This document shows, one piece after another, positions 41,585 through 50,997 of a DNA stretch of 64,000 bases. A program made the translations under genes and the position numbers. How positions within the stretch are numbered: the first letter of the stretch is position 1; the number at the start of each line of letters is the position of its first letter. The DNA comes from Arthrobacter sp. PAMC25564 (lineage in GTDB: Bacteria; Actinomycetota; Actinomycetes; Actinomycetales; Micrococcaceae): assembly GCF_004798705.1 (NCBI RefSeq), contig NZ_CP039290.1:2852001-2916000 (forward strand), read 5' to 3'. Under the pieces are notes generated by a model. It ran no database searches and was not told the origin of the DNA. It saw only the letters and a program-made list of their open reading frames with translations.

Positions 41585-42985
41585 ATCAACAGGTCACACC
41601 GGACATCGAAAAGCGAGCCCGACACGGCCGTTGAACTCAACCCCATGTTCAGCCGGCCCGGCGAGTCCACCATGTTCCCGCGCTTTGAGCTGCCAAACCA
41701 GGAATCCCTGCCCTCGACCGCGTACCAGATCGTCCACGATGAAGCCATGCTTGACGGCAACGCCCGGCTGAATCTGGCGACCTTCGTCGGTACCTGGATG
41801 GAGCCGGAAGCGGCCAGGCTCTACGCAGAGTCCTTCGACAAGAACATGATAGACAAGGACGAGTACCCGCAGACGGCCATGATTGAGACCCGCTGCTGGC
41901 GTATGCTCGCGGGCCTGTGGAATGCGCCGGACCCGGCCAAGGCCATCGGGACCTCCACGATTGGTTCCTCCGAAGCGTGCATGCTCGGAGGCCTTGCACT
42001 GAAACGGAAATGGCAGCACGCCCGGCGCGCGGCGGGCCAATCGGCGGAGAAGCCGAATCTGGTCCTCAGCTCCGCCGTCCAGGTCTGTTGGGAGAAGTTC
42101 TGCAATTATTGGGACGTTGAAGCCCGCTACGTCCCCGTATCGATGGAGCATCAGGTGCTCGACGGACACGACCTGGACCAGTACGTGGACGAGAACACCA
42201 TAGGCGTAGTCGCCATCATGGGCGTGACGTACACCGGCCGGTACGAACCCGTCGACAGGATCTCGGCGGCCCTGGACGAAATCCAGGCCAGCCGCGGACT
42301 CGACATTCCGATCCATGTCGACGGCGCCTCCGGGGCCATGATCGCCCCTTTCCTGCAGCCGGACACCGTCTGGGACTTCCGTCTCGCCCGGGTGGCCTCC
42401 ATCAACACCTCAGGCCACAAATATGGATTGGTGTATCCGGGCCTGGGCTGGATCGTCTGGAGGGACGAAGCTGCGCTGCCCGATGACCTGGTCTTCCACG
42501 TGAGCTACCTCGGCGGCGACATGCCGACCTTCGCACTGAACTTCTCCCGGCCCGGAGCCCAGGTCCTGCTGCAGTACTACCTCTTCCTGCGGCTCGGTTT
42601 CGACGGGTACAAATCGGTCCAGTCCGCGTCCCGGGACGTCGCCGTGTTCCTGTCCGGGCAAATCGGAAAGATGGATGCTTTTACCCTCCTGAGTGACGGA
42701 TCCGATATTCCCGTCTTCGCGTGGCAACTCACCGACGGCCACACCCGGAACTGGAACCTTCATCACCTCTCCGAGCGGCTGCGCATGAGCGGCTGGATTG
42801 TCCCCGCCTATCCCTTGCCTGACGGACTCAGCGACATCACCGTACAGCGCGTCGTCGTCCGGAACGGGTTCACCCGCGACCTCGCAGCCAGCTTCCTGGA
42901 GGACCTCGAAAAGGAGGTCACCTATCTGGACGGCCTGAACGCACCTTTCCCCTCGGAGGGGCACACCCCGGCCTTCCACCACTAG
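41585..42985 (+). CDS. gadB: Glutamate decarboxylase, apparent ATC start
   Basis: 466 residues if initiated at ATC, exactly the length of E. coli GadB. A PLP-dependent group II decarboxylase: TSTIGSSEACMLGGLALKRK, IHVDGASGAMIAPF, and SGHKYG with the PLP lysine at about 279. It converts glutamate to GABA, consuming a proton. Homologues have about 20 residues before NPMFSRPGE, which matches a start at ATC 41585, placed seven bases after AAAGGAG; no ATG, GTG or TTG fits that ribosome site. The first ATG (41645) would remove conserved residues. No GABA antiporter is adjacent; a class II amidotransferase follows after 27 bases. Confidence 0.88.
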   Translation: MNRSHRTSKSEPDTAVELNPMFSRPGESTMFPRFELPNQESLPSTAYQIVHDEAMLDGNARLNLATFVGTWMEPEAARLYAESFDKNMIDKDEYPQTAMIETRCWRMLAGLWNAPDPAKAIGTSTIGSSEACMLGGLALKRKWQHARRAAGQSAEKPNLVLSSAVQVCWEKFCNYWDVEARYVPVSMEHQVLDGHDLDQYVDENTIGVVAIMGVTYTGRYEPVDRISAALDEIQASRGLDIPIHVDGASGAMIAPFLQPDTVWDFRLARVASINTSGHKYGLVYPGLGWIVWRDEAALPDDLVFHVSYLGGDMPTFALNFSRPGAQVLLQYYLFLRLGFDGYKSVQSASRDVAVFLSGQIGKMDAFTLLSDGSDIPVFAWQLTDGHTRNWNLHHLSERLRMSGWIVPAYPLPDGLSDITVQRVVVRNGFTRDLAASFLEDLEKEVTYLDGLNAPFPSEGHTPAFHH

Positions 42986-43012
42986 CCGGCTGACGCCGGA
43001 TAAGGAGTGCCG

Positions 43013-43882
43013 ATGTGCCGACTGTTCGGCCTGCACGCCGGTCCCGAGCCGGTCCGGGCCACGTTCTGGCTCCTGGATGCCCCTGACAGCCTCGCAGACC
43101 AGAGCAGGAGGGAGCCCGACGGCGCCGGAATAGGCACCTTTGACGCGGCAGGCAGGGCGCATGTGGCCAAGCAGCCGCTGGCCGCGTGGGAGGACCACGC
43201 GTTCGCGCGCGAGGCACGGGACCTGAAGAGCACAACGTTCCTGGCCCATGTCCGGTATGCCACCACCGGCGCACACACCATGGTCAACACCCACCCGTTT
43301 GAGCAGGACGGGCGGCTGTTCGCCCACAACGGCGCCTTTGGTGACCTCCCCCGGATTGACCAGCGCCTGGCCCGCCTCGGGGCCGCCGATCTCGTGCACG
43401 GGCAGACCGACAGCGAACGCCTTTTCGCGCTCATCACCGCCGAGAGCCGGCGGACCGGCGGCGACGTCGGGGAAGGCATCACCCGGGCCATCACGTGGAT
43501 CGCCGGGGAGCTGCCGGTGTTAAGCCTGAACCTCATCCTGACGACGGCGACGGACCTTTGGGCGGTCAGGTACCCGGCCAGCCATGAGCTGTACATCCTG
43601 GAACGGGACCCGGCCGGTGCCCCCCGCCCTGCAGCCCCTCTGGACGCCCGAAGCGCCCGCATCCACGCCCGCAGCGAGGATCTCGCCCGCTCGGCCCAGG
43701 TCCTCATCGCCACCGAGCCGATGGATCACAATCCCGGCTGGCGGCCGGTAGTGGCCGGTGAACTCGTGCATGTCGGTCCGGATCTCGCGGTGACCGCCAG
43801 CTTCCCCTTTCCGGAGACCCCGGCGCATCCCCTCACGCTGTCCGATCCTGACCTGTCAGCACCGACATCCCGGAAGCCGTGA
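43013..43882 (+). CDS. Class II glutamine amidotransferase (EgtC/YafJ-like)
   Basis: 289 residues. Met-Cys-Arg-Leu-Phe-Gly start with catalytic Cys2, and THPFEQDGRLFAHNGAFGDL, GQTDSERLFALI are N-terminal nucleophile amidotransferase signatures. It hydrolyses glutamine or a gamma-glutamyl amide to glutamate. EgtC of ergothioneine synthesis is related, but no other egt gene is here. ATG at 43013 is favoured over GTG 43007 since GGAG spacing fits and Cys must be residue 2. It directly follows gadB, suggesting glutamate supply to the decarboxylase. Confidence 0.82.
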   Translation: MCRLFGLHAGPEPVRATFWLLDAPDSLADQSRREPDGAGIGTFDAAGRAHVAKQPLAAWEDHAFAREARDLKSTTFLAHVRYATTGAHTMVNTHPFEQDGRLFAHNGAFGDLPRIDQRLARLGAADLVHGQTDSERLFALITAESRRTGGDVGEGITRAITWIAGELPVLSLNLILTTATDLWAVRYPASHELYILERDPAGAPRPAAPLDARSARIHARSEDLARSAQVLIATEPMDHNPGWRPVVAGELVHVGPDLAVTASFPFPETPAHPLTLSDPDLSAPTSRKP

Positions 43883-43906
43883 TTGTGCGGGGCCGGCCCG
43901 GCGGGT

Positions 43907-45007
43907 TCAGCCCGGGAGATTGAGGATCTCGGCGTACCGCGTGATCATCATGTCCTGTCCCTTGATCCGGGAGATGAGCTCCGTGCCGGCGATTTCCCCG
44001 CCGGGAAGTTGCCCGGAACCCCCAGCCGGCCCGAGCGGGAGGATGATCACAGGCGGTGCCGGGGTATATTCCGTGCGTTCCGTGCTCCCCGCCAGTTGTG
44101 CCCGGATGTTCGCGGCGGCAATCCTGGCCTGGTTGCCTGCGACGCTCGCCTTGTTCACATCGATCGCCGCGATGTCGCCCAGCGCGTAGACATTCTTGGA
44201 TCCTGCGACCGTCAGTTCAGGGGTGACCAGCAGGTACCCCTCGGCGGTGCGGGCTGCCAGCAGGTCCCCGGCCAGGTAGCCGGTCTGCGGCGCTATCCCA
44301 TAGCAGCGGAACCAGATGTCGGCGTCGATGGTGCTGCCGGCCGCCGTGGAAACGGAGAACCTGCCGGCCTGCCCCGCAGGCAGCTCCGGAAGCCGGGTGA
44401 GGGGGCTTCCCATCACCTGCTCCACCCCGAGGTCACGCAGTTGCCGGTTAAGCTCATCCCGCAGCCGCTGGTCGTAGGGCCCGGGCAGGATCTGTTCGGC
44501 CTGGTCCACCAGGACGATTTCCTTGTCCGGCCAGGCTGCGGCGATTTCCCCGGCAAACTCGAGCCCGACCGCCCCGGCGCCCAGCAGCATCACGCGGCCG
44601 GCCCGCTTGAGATTCTCGTGGGCGGTCCGATACCGCTCGAGCGCTTCCGCGGTGCTGTCCGTGCCGCTCTTGGCCGGGAAGGGGTAGCTTGACCCGGTAG
44701 CCAGGACGATGATGTCCGGCGTTAATTGCATCCCGGATTCAAGCCCGACGCTGTTCCCGTCAACCCTGACGGCCCGGTCGCGGATGACCCGGCCACGCGC
44801 GAGCAGACGGTCGTAGGGCAGGAACATGCGGGGCAGGAAATCCGGCTGCACGACTGCCCGCAACGCCGCGATGTTGTGCACGAACGCGTCCTTGGGTTCG
44901 ACCAGGATAACCGCGGCATACTCATCCAATGCCTTGGCCAGATTGATGCCCCCATACCCTCCCCCGATGATCACGACCAGGGACTGCTGCGATGCTGACT
45001 CGTTCAT
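43907..45007 (-). CDS. FAD/NAD(P)-dependent oxidoreductase, FSP1/NDH-2-like
   Basis: 366 residues with two Rossmann folds: FAD site VVIIGGGYGGINLAKALDEY and NAD(P) site VMLLGAGAVGLEFAGEIAAA, plus the C-terminal FAD-binding KNVYALGDIAAIDVNKAS. Resembles AIFM2/FSP1-like flavoproteins and type II NADH dehydrogenases that reduce quinones. No clear membrane anchor is seen. AAGGGGG precedes the ATG. Divergent from the P-type ATPase across 142 bases and convergent with the amidotransferase gene. Confidence 0.84.
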   Translation of the reverse strand: MNESASQQSLVVIIGGGYGGINLAKALDEYAAVILVEPKDAFVHNIAALRAVVQPDFLPRMFLPYDRLLARGRVIRDRAVRVDGNSVGLESGMQLTPDIIVLATGSSYPFPAKSGTDSTAEALERYRTAHENLKRAGRVMLLGAGAVGLEFAGEIAAAWPDKEIVLVDQAEQILPGPYDQRLRDELNRQLRDLGVEQVMGSPLTRLPELPAGQAGRFSVSTAAGSTIDADIWFRCYGIAPQTGYLAGDLLAARTAEGYLLVTPELTVAGSKNVYALGDIAAIDVNKASVAGNQARIAAANIRAQLAGSTERTEYTPAPPVIILPLGPAGGSGQLPGGEIAGTELISRIKGQDMMITRYAEILNLPG

Positions 45008-45149
45008 GGAAACCCCCTTGTTGGACGCGCGTAAACGGGATCGCCGCCATCATGGACGTCTGCCTCCTATTTTAATCCGCCAGGTCCGCAGCGGGACCAA
45101 CGCACGCCAATACCTTCCCCTTCGCTTCCCTGCCGGGTAACAATGAGGC

Positions 45150-47825
45150 ATGGAACCGGCGAATGACCTCCGGGAGGCATCGCTTGGCCTCAGCAGCGAC
45201 GATGTCGCCGTACTGCGTGCCCGCTTCGGCAGCAACACGATTCCGGCGGAGCGCACCCGGCCGTGGTGGTCCCGGCTGGCCGCAGAACTGACCCACTTCT
45301 TCGCGCTGATGCTGTGGGCGGCAGCCATCCTCGCCTTCGTGGCCGGCACCCCGCAACTCGGCTGGGCGATCGCCGCCGTCGTCGTCGTCAACGGCCTGTT
45401 CGCCTTCTTCCAGGAGGCCCGCGCGGAAAGGGCCTCCGCAAAGCTGCGCGAGCTGCTGCCGGCCCGTGTCAGGGTGCGCCGCGACGGCAAGCCCACCACG
45501 GTGGACGCGGCGGAACTGGTCCCCGGCGACGTCGTCCTGCTCACCGCCGGGGACCGGATCCCGGCGGACCTTCAGCTGATCTCGAGCTCTTCCCTCAGGT
45601 TCGACGAGTCCATGCTGACCGGCGAAAGTGAGCCGGTCCCGGGACTTCCGGGAGACTCCGTACCGGGCGGGACATTCGTCGCGGAAGGGGATGCCGTGGG
45701 CCTCGTGACGGCCACCGGCAGCGCCACACGGCTGGCGGAGATTGCCCGCCTGACCACCCGGGCGGCTCCCCCGCCCAGCCCGCTGGACCTGGAGCTCAAG
45801 CGGATCGTCAAGATCATCGCCGCCATCTCGATCAGCGTCGGCGTCGCCTTCTTCCTGATTTCACTGCTGATCGGCAACCCGCTGACGGGCGCCTTCCTCT
45901 TCGCCATCGGCGTCACCGTGGCCATGGTGCCCGAGGGCCTGCTGCCCACCGTTACGCTGTCCCTGGCCATCGGTGCGCAACGGATGAGCAAGCGTCATGC
46001 CCTGGTCCGGAACCTGCAGGCGGTGGAGACCCTGGGTTCAACCACCTTCATCTGCACGGACAAGACGGGCACCCTGACGCAGAACCGGATGAGCGCCGTT
46101 CAGGTCTGGACGCCGGAGGGAACCCTCACGGTGGATGGCAACGGCTACGAGCCCAGCGCGGAATTCGACGGCACGGATGCTGCCCGGCGGCTGGCCGCCG
46201 TCCTCGCCGCCGGCGCCCGTGCCGCGTCGCAGGGCGACATCGAGGAACATGAGGGCCGCTGGCGTGCCCTGGGGGATCCCATGGAGGCTGCCATCGTCGC
46301 CCTCGACCGCCGGCTGGGCGGGGGTGCGGAGGCGTCCCCGCCCGAGGTAAGTTTCGCGTTCGACAAGGTCCGCAAGCGCACGGGCGCCGTCTCGGGCGAT
46401 CAGCTGTGGGTCAAGGGCGCACCGGAATCCGTGTTCGCGGCCTGCGTCTGGCCGGAGGACGGGTCCCCCGGCGCCGATCCCGGCGCAGACGCCCAGGCCG
46501 CGATGGACACCATGGCCTCTGTCGGACTGCGGGTGCTGGCGGTGGCGGGGCGCCGGCTCTCCGCCGCGGAGCAGCAGGGAGCCATGGATGGCGCACTGGG
46601 GGCTGCCGACCTTGAGAGCGGGCTTGAGCTGCTGGGCCTGCTTGGCCTGCACGATCCCCCGCGCCCGACCGTTGCCGGCGCAATCCGCCAGGCCCGGGAA
46701 GCCGGAATCAAGATTGCCATGCTCACCGGGGACCATCCGGTCACGGCCGCCGCGATCGCCCGGGAGATCGGACTGATCGGCGATGGGACGCCCGGCAGCG
46801 GCGAACCTGGCCCCGGGATTGTCCTGGACGGAAACCAGCTCCCGGAGGACCTGCAAGTCCTTGGTGCCCTGCTGGACCGCGAGGGAGTTGTGGTCTCGCG
46901 TGTTTCCCCGGAGAAGAAGCTGATGGTGGCCCAGGCCCTGCAGCAGCGCGGCCATGTGGTGGCCATGACCGGGGACGGCGTCAACGACGGCCCGGCCCTG
47001 GAGGCGGCGGACATCGGCGTCGCAATGGGCCTGAGCGGAACCGACGTCGCCCGGAACGCCGCGGACCTGGTGCTGCTGGACGATGATTTCGCCACGATGA
47101 TCGTGGCGGTGGAACAGGGCCGGGCGACCTACTCCAACATCCGCCGTTTCCTGACCTACCATCTGACGGACAACGTGGCCGAGCTGGCCCCGTTCGTCAT
47201 CTGGGCGCTCTCCGGCGGCCACTTCCCGCTGGCCATCGGAGTGCTGCAGATCCTCTTCCTCGACATCGGCACCGATCTCGTGCCCGCCCTGGCCCTGGGC
47301 AGTGAAAAACCGGGCGACGGCGTGATGTCGCGCCCCCCGGAGAAGCGGCATCTGCTGGACGGAAGCCTGGTCTTCCGGGTCTTTGCACTGCTGGGCCCGG
47401 TCGAGGTGCTGTTCGAGATGAGCGGCTTCCTTGTGGTGCTGCTGGCCGGTGGCTGGCGGGCGGGCGGACCGCTGCCGGACCCCGGGCTGATGGCGGCGGC
47501 GTCCGGCACGGCATTCACCGCCGTCGTGCTGGGACAGCTGGCCAACGCCGTCGCCTGCCGCAGCGCCGGCAAACCCTTCTGGCGGCTGCGCTGGAACGGC
47601 AACCCCCGGCTCATCTGGGCAGTGCTGATCGAGGTAGCGCTGCTGTGCATCTTCCTCTTCGCGCTCCCGGTGGCCGAACTGCTCGGTCAGGCCCCGCCGA
47701 CGCTGGAGGGCTTCGTCATCGCGGCGCTGGCCATTCCCGGTGTGCTGTTTGCCGACGCGGCACACAAGGCGATCCGCTTCCGCATGCGCCGGGGGATGAC
47801 GCAACCGGTGCTGCCGCACCACTGA
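45150..47825 (+). CDS. P-type cation-transporting ATPase (P2-like)
   Basis: 891 residues with full P-type ATPase features: N-terminal cation ATPase domain, A-domain MLTGESEPV, DKTGTLTQNRM with phosphorylated Asp about 304, GDGVNDGPAL hinge and about ten membrane helices. MVPEGLLPTVTLSLAIGAQR in helix 4 (PEGL) matches the P2 group, which moves calcium or exchanges sodium and potassium. Ion specificity cannot be settled from sequence; it is not a heavy-metal type as it lacks CPx. Complete, normal length. Confidence 0.9.
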   Translation: MEPANDLREASLGLSSDDVAVLRARFGSNTIPAERTRPWWSRLAAELTHFFALMLWAAAILAFVAGTPQLGWAIAAVVVVNGLFAFFQEARAERASAKLRELLPARVRVRRDGKPTTVDAAELVPGDVVLLTAGDRIPADLQLISSSSLRFDESMLTGESEPVPGLPGDSVPGGTFVAEGDAVGLVTATGSATRLAEIARLTTRAAPPPSPLDLELKRIVKIIAAISISVGVAFFLISLLIGNPLTGAFLFAIGVTVAMVPEGLLPTVTLSLAIGAQRMSKRHALVRNLQAVETLGSTTFICTDKTGTLTQNRMSAVQVWTPEGTLTVDGNGYEPSAEFDGTDAARRLAAVLAAGARAASQGDIEEHEGRWRALGDPMEAAIVALDRRLGGGAEASPPEVSFAFDKVRKRTGAVSGDQLWVKGAPESVFAACVWPEDGSPGADPGADAQAAMDTMASVGLRVLAVAGRRLSAAEQQGAMDGALGAADLESGLELLGLLGLHDPPRPTVAGAIRQAREAGIKIAMLTGDHPVTAAAIAREIGLIGDGTPGSGEPGPGIVLDGNQLPEDLQVLGALLDREGVVVSRVSPEKKLMVAQALQQRGHVVAMTGDGVNDGPALEAADIGVAMGLSGTDVARNAADLVLLDDDFATMIVAVEQGRATYSNIRRFLTYHLTDNVAELAPFVIWALSGGHFPLAIGVLQILFLDIGTDLVPALALGSEKPGDGVMSRPPEKRHLLDGSLVFRVFALLGPVEVLFEMSGFLVVLLAGGWRAGGPLPDPGLMAAASGTAFTAVVLGQLANAVACRSAGKPFWRLRWNGNPRLIWAVLIEVALLCIFLFALPVAELLGQAPPTLEGFVIAALAIPGVLFADAAHKAIRFRMRRGMTQPVLPHH

Positions 47826-47840
47826 GGGGAAAAAGCGCGG

Positions 47841-48854
47841 TCAGCCGTTCACCAGGTCAGCGTGGTGCACCTCGACGACGTTGGGGTGTGCCCGCAGCCG
47901 GTAACGCAAGGCATTGTCCCCGTAGGTTTCCAGAATCGGGCTGTTCGTCGGGTCCACCGACAGGCCGCGGGCCTTGGCCTGGAACTCCGGGCTTACCGCG
48001 AGCTGCGGCATGGTCGCGTCCAGCGCCGGGTTGTAGAAGAACGGCAGCGAGACCCGGTCTGTGCCCTTGAGAGGCGAAATCACCCGGTGCAGGGTCGCCT
48101 TCAGATAGCCGTTCGTGGCCAGTTCGAGCATTTCCCCGATGTTGACCACAAACGTGCCCGGAACCTGCGGTGCGTCGATCCACTTCCCCTGGTAGTCAAC
48201 CTGAAGTCCGCCCTTGCCGGGCTCGACCAGCAGCAGCGTCAGCACCCCGCCGTCGCGGTGCGAGCCGACGCCCTGCTTGGGCTCCGGGTTGGACTCCCCC
48301 GGATACCGCACAATCTTGAGCAGGGGGAAAGCCTGCGCCGCGAAGGCTGCGTCGAAAGTGTCCTCGGGTGCCCCGAGCGATACCGCCACGGCCCGCAGGA
48401 GTGTGAGTGAGATGGTGCTCAGCCGCTCGGTCCACTCCGAGACAATCGCCCGCATCCCGGGCAGCGCCTCAGGCCACAGGTTGGGGCCTTCCAGACGCCA
48501 ATAGTCGGCAACCCCCGGGCCCGGCGCGACGGCGATGCGCTCGACGCCGATATCGATCTGCTCGCGCCAGTCCACAGCACCGTCCGTCAGCTCTCCGCCG
48601 ACCCGCGTGTACCCTCTGAACTGCGGGCTGAAGACGTTCTCGAGTGCGAGCTTCTGTTCGTCGGGCAACTCGAAGAAGCGGCGGGAGACCTCCAGCATGG
48701 CGTCCGTCAGTTCCTGCGGGACCCCATGGCCGGCCAGGTAGAAGAAGCCGACCTCATGCATGGCGTCACGCAGCTCGTCCCGGAATGCGGCCGCCTCTTC
48801 CGGACCAGCCTGCAAACGGGAAAAGTCAAGTACGGGCAAAGTTTCGAGTGACAA
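47841..48854 (-). CDS. 2-oxoglutarate/Fe(II)-type oxygenase, isopenicillin N synthase family
   Basis: 337 residues: N-terminal DIOX_N domain (LPVLDFSRLQAG, GFFYLAGHGVPQELTDAMLE) and C-terminal double-stranded beta helix with iron ligands HRD in VGSHRDGGVLTLL and the distal His in ATLHRV, and the co-substrate motif RVSLPFF. It hydroxylates or oxidises an unknown small molecule; isopenicillin synthesis itself is not implied. Starts at TTG (48854), supported by AAGGA nine bases upstream. Its promoter lies in an unusually AT-rich stretch. Confidence 0.86.
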   Translation of the reverse strand: MSLETLPVLDFSRLQAGPEEAAAFRDELRDAMHEVGFFYLAGHGVPQELTDAMLEVSRRFFELPDEQKLALENVFSPQFRGYTRVGGELTDGAVDWREQIDIGVERIAVAPGPGVADYWRLEGPNLWPEALPGMRAIVSEWTERLSTISLTLLRAVAVSLGAPEDTFDAAFAAQAFPLLKIVRYPGESNPEPKQGVGSHRDGGVLTLLLVEPGKGGLQVDYQGKWIDAPQVPGTFVVNIGEMLELATNGYLKATLHRVISPLKGTDRVSLPFFYNPALDATMPQLAVSPEFQAKARGLSVDPTNSPILETYGDNALRYRLRAHPNVVEVHHADLVNG

Positions 48855-49019
48855 CGTCTGTAGTCCTTTTCAGTACATTTGGCAAGCTGGAGCCTTGATT
48901 GACCTCAATGTTACGCACCGGACTGTGGTATTGAAATTTAAGGTTTCGAAATAAGACATTTGGAACTCCACGGATTCTTCCGGCATAACTTCCGCCGGCC
49001 CTGCCGCCTTGCTGCCGGC
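48855..49019. promoter_or_regulatory. AT-rich intergenic region upstream of the oxygenase
   Basis: 165 bases with a markedly AT-rich part (about 48896-48962), including TTGAAATTTAAGG and TTTCGAAATAAG, and two copies of CCAAATGT read on the - strand. No gene. Probably holds the promoter and operator of the oxygenase gene. Confidence 0.45.
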
Positions 49020-49811
49020 TCAGCCGGCAAAGGCCGCACGGAAGGCGGCGAGGGCTTTGTCCCCCGCTTTGAGGCCCGGGCCGCCGGAGGCGCCGGCCTC
49101 CAGGCCGATGACGCCGGAGTACCCGGCGTCGTTCAGTGCCGCTGCGACGGCGAGGTAATTGATCTCTCCGGTGCCGGGTTCGAACCGGCCGGGGACGTCG
49201 GCCACCTGGATCTCCCCGATCCAGGGCCGTGCGGCACGGACCAGTTCGATCAGGTTTCCTTCGCCGATCTGCGCATGGTAAAGATCCAGCATCATCCGGA
49301 CGTTGGGGCGGTCCACGGCCGAGACGAGGGCCAAGGTGTCCTTGGCCCGGGCCAGCGGAATACCGGGGTGGTCCCGGACCGTGTTCAGGTTCTCCAGCGC
49401 AAACGTCACCCCGTGCTTCCCGCCCAGGGCTGCGAGTCGTTCCAGCGTGCGGAGAGCCGTCAGCCACATCTGGCCCGTGGACCGATGGACGGGACGGACG
49501 GCCATGCCGCCGTCCCCCAGTTCTGCGGGATGGACCACCATCCGCTCCACTCCGAGTTCCAGTGCTGTGCGGATCAGCTTTGCCGCGGAGGCCAGGACCT
49601 CGTCAGCACTGTCCGGATCGATCAGGCTGCCGCCGAAGTAGCCGCTCATGGAGGAGAACCGGGCGCCCGTTGCAGCCAAGGCGCCGATGTCCCGCCCCCT
49701 TGTGTCCCAGAGCTCCACCTCGAAGCCCTGCTCGTGGATCCGGTGCACGCGGTCGATCAGGGGCAAGTCCCCGTAAACCATTTCGGCGCACACGGCCAGA
49801 CGGAAGCTCAT
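49020..49811 (-). CDS. Hydroxypyruvate isomerase-like TIM-barrel protein
   Basis: 263 residues of the xylose-isomerase-like TIM barrel family, near Hyi/sugar phosphate isomerases: GFEVELWDTRGRDIGALA, RMVVHPAELGDGG, LENLNTVRDHPG with metal-binding Glu, MMLDLYHAQIGEGNL, and IQVADVPGRFEPGTGEINY. Typical metal ligands (Glu, Asp, His, Glu) are present. It overlaps the upstream Gfo/Idh gene (ATGA), so the two are one operon for breakdown of a sugar or polyol. Confidence 0.85.
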   Translation of the reverse strand: MSFRLAVCAEMVYGDLPLIDRVHRIHEQGFEVELWDTRGRDIGALAATGARFSSMSGYFGGSLIDPDSADEVLASAAKLIRTALELGVERMVVHPAELGDGGMAVRPVHRSTGQMWLTALRTLERLAALGGKHGVTFALENLNTVRDHPGIPLARAKDTLALVSAVDRPNVRMMLDLYHAQIGEGNLIELVRAARPWIGEIQVADVPGRFEPGTGEINYLAVAAALNDAGYSGVIGLEAGASGGPGLKAGDKALAAFRAAFAG

Positions 49812-50929
49812 GCGCTCTTACCGACCGGATGGAGCCGGGGCTCGGCCGCCTGCAGTCCGGCAATGGAGGATACATCCACCGTGGCACCGGTCCTGGCCGA
49901 AAGCGCCGCGGCCAGGGCAACCGCCAAGGCGTTCCGGGCATCCGTCCCGCCGGGACCCGGGGTCCCGGGCGCCTCCAGTCCGTCGCGGCGGGCCTTCACA
50001 GCGTCGACGAAATGGGCCAGTTCCGCGGTGTAGGCGTCGTGGAAGAGGTCCACGTTCAGCCGCACGGTGGCCGCGCCGATCCCGGCCGCGGTGTAGCTCG
50101 TCGCGCTGGAGGCCTGCGGTCCGCCGGCTGTCACCATGCCGGCTGAGCCGAACACTTCTCCGCGAACGTCGTAACCGTACAAGGCGTTGAAGTTCGCTTC
50201 CGCGACCGCGATGGCGCCGTTGCTGTAGGTGATCGTGACGACTGCCGTGTCCAGCAGCCCCCCGGGCTTTGCTTCCGGGGCCACCAGCGCATCGGCAACC
50301 GCATGGACGCGCACCGGGACGGCGCCGGGGTTCAGCCAGTTCAAGGTGTCAAAGTCATGGATCAGGGTTTCCAGGAAGATCGTACCCGGCGGAATCCGCT
50401 CCGGATCCGCAATTCCTGCCGCGCTGCCGGGGTCGCGGGTCAGGGACCGCAGAAGCTGCGGTGTTCCCACCGCGCCGTCGTCGATGAGCTTCCGTGCCGC
50501 AGCAAAATCGGCAGCATAGCGCCGGTTGAAACCGAACTGGACGATCACTCCGGCGGCACCGGCCGCATCGAGGGCGTCATCGAGTTCCGCCACGGTCCGG
50601 CCGCCGGGCTTCTCACAGAACACATCCTTGCCGGCGCGCGCCGCAGCCGCGATCAGCCCGGAGTGGAACCGCGCCGGCGCCGCAACCAGGACGGCGTCGA
50701 TGTCCGGATCATTGATCACATCGGCCGCGTCCGAGCTGATCCTGGTGACCCCCAGACTGCCGGCCAGGGCCTCCACCGCGGGGAGGGCCGGATCGGCAAT
50801 GGCGTCAAGCCGGGCGCCGGGAATGCGGCGGGCAACGGACTCAGCGTGGAAGCTTCCAATCCACCCCGCGCCGATCAAGCCGATGCGGACTGGCCGGCCC
50901 GGGCTGACCGGGTGCTGAAGGTAACTCAT
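49808..50929 (-). CDS. Gfo/Idh/MocA-family dehydrogenase (inositol 2-dehydrogenase-like)
   Basis: 373 residues. N-terminal NAD(P)-binding GLIGAGWIGSFHAESVARRI, the catalytic-lysine motif FCEKPGGRTVAELDDALD (EKP), and a C-terminal substrate domain with TLIHDFDTLNWL. Similar to IolG-type myo-inositol dehydrogenases, but the substrate could be another sugar. AAGGAG lies five bases before the ATG. It is the first gene of the operon with the Hyi-like gene and faces a divergent LacI regulator with two operators between. Confidence 0.86.
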   Translation of the reverse strand: MSYLQHPVSPGRPVRIGLIGAGWIGSFHAESVARRIPGARLDAIADPALPAVEALAGSLGVTRISSDAADVINDPDIDAVLVAAPARFHSGLIAAAARAGKDVFCEKPGGRTVAELDDALDAAGAAGVIVQFGFNRRYAADFAAARKLIDDGAVGTPQLLRSLTRDPGSAAGIADPERIPPGTIFLETLIHDFDTLNWLNPGAVPVRVHAVADALVAPEAKPGGLLDTAVVTITYSNGAIAVAEANFNALYGYDVRGEVFGSAGMVTAGGPQASSATSYTAAGIGAATVRLNVDLFHDAYTAELAHFVDAVKARRDGLEAPGTPGPGGTDARNALAVALAAALSARTGATVDVSSIAGLQAAEPRLHPVGKSA

Positions 50930-50950
50930 GGCGACTCCTTGAAATAGGCT

Positions 50951-50965
50951 TCTAGATCGTTCTAG
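50951..50965. promoter_or_regulatory. LacI-type operator 1
   Basis: TCTAGATCGTTCTAG: five-base palindromic arms around a central CG, as in LacI/GalR sites. Lies 22 bases upstream of the dehydrogenase start. Identical 14-base core to operator 2. Confidence 0.75.
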
Positions 50966-50997
50966 CCGAACTATCGTGGCATGTCCCACCCGCGCTG

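Noticed and set aside
46038..47822. A 594-residue open frame on the - strand opposite the P-type ATPase
   Set aside because: Antisense shadow of a conserved gene, His/Gln/Arg-rich with no family motifs.
49175..49195. GGGTTCGAACCGG, resembling a tRNA T-arm
   Set aside because: It lies inside the Hyi-like coding sequence in frame, with no acceptor stem, D-arm or anticodon arm around it.
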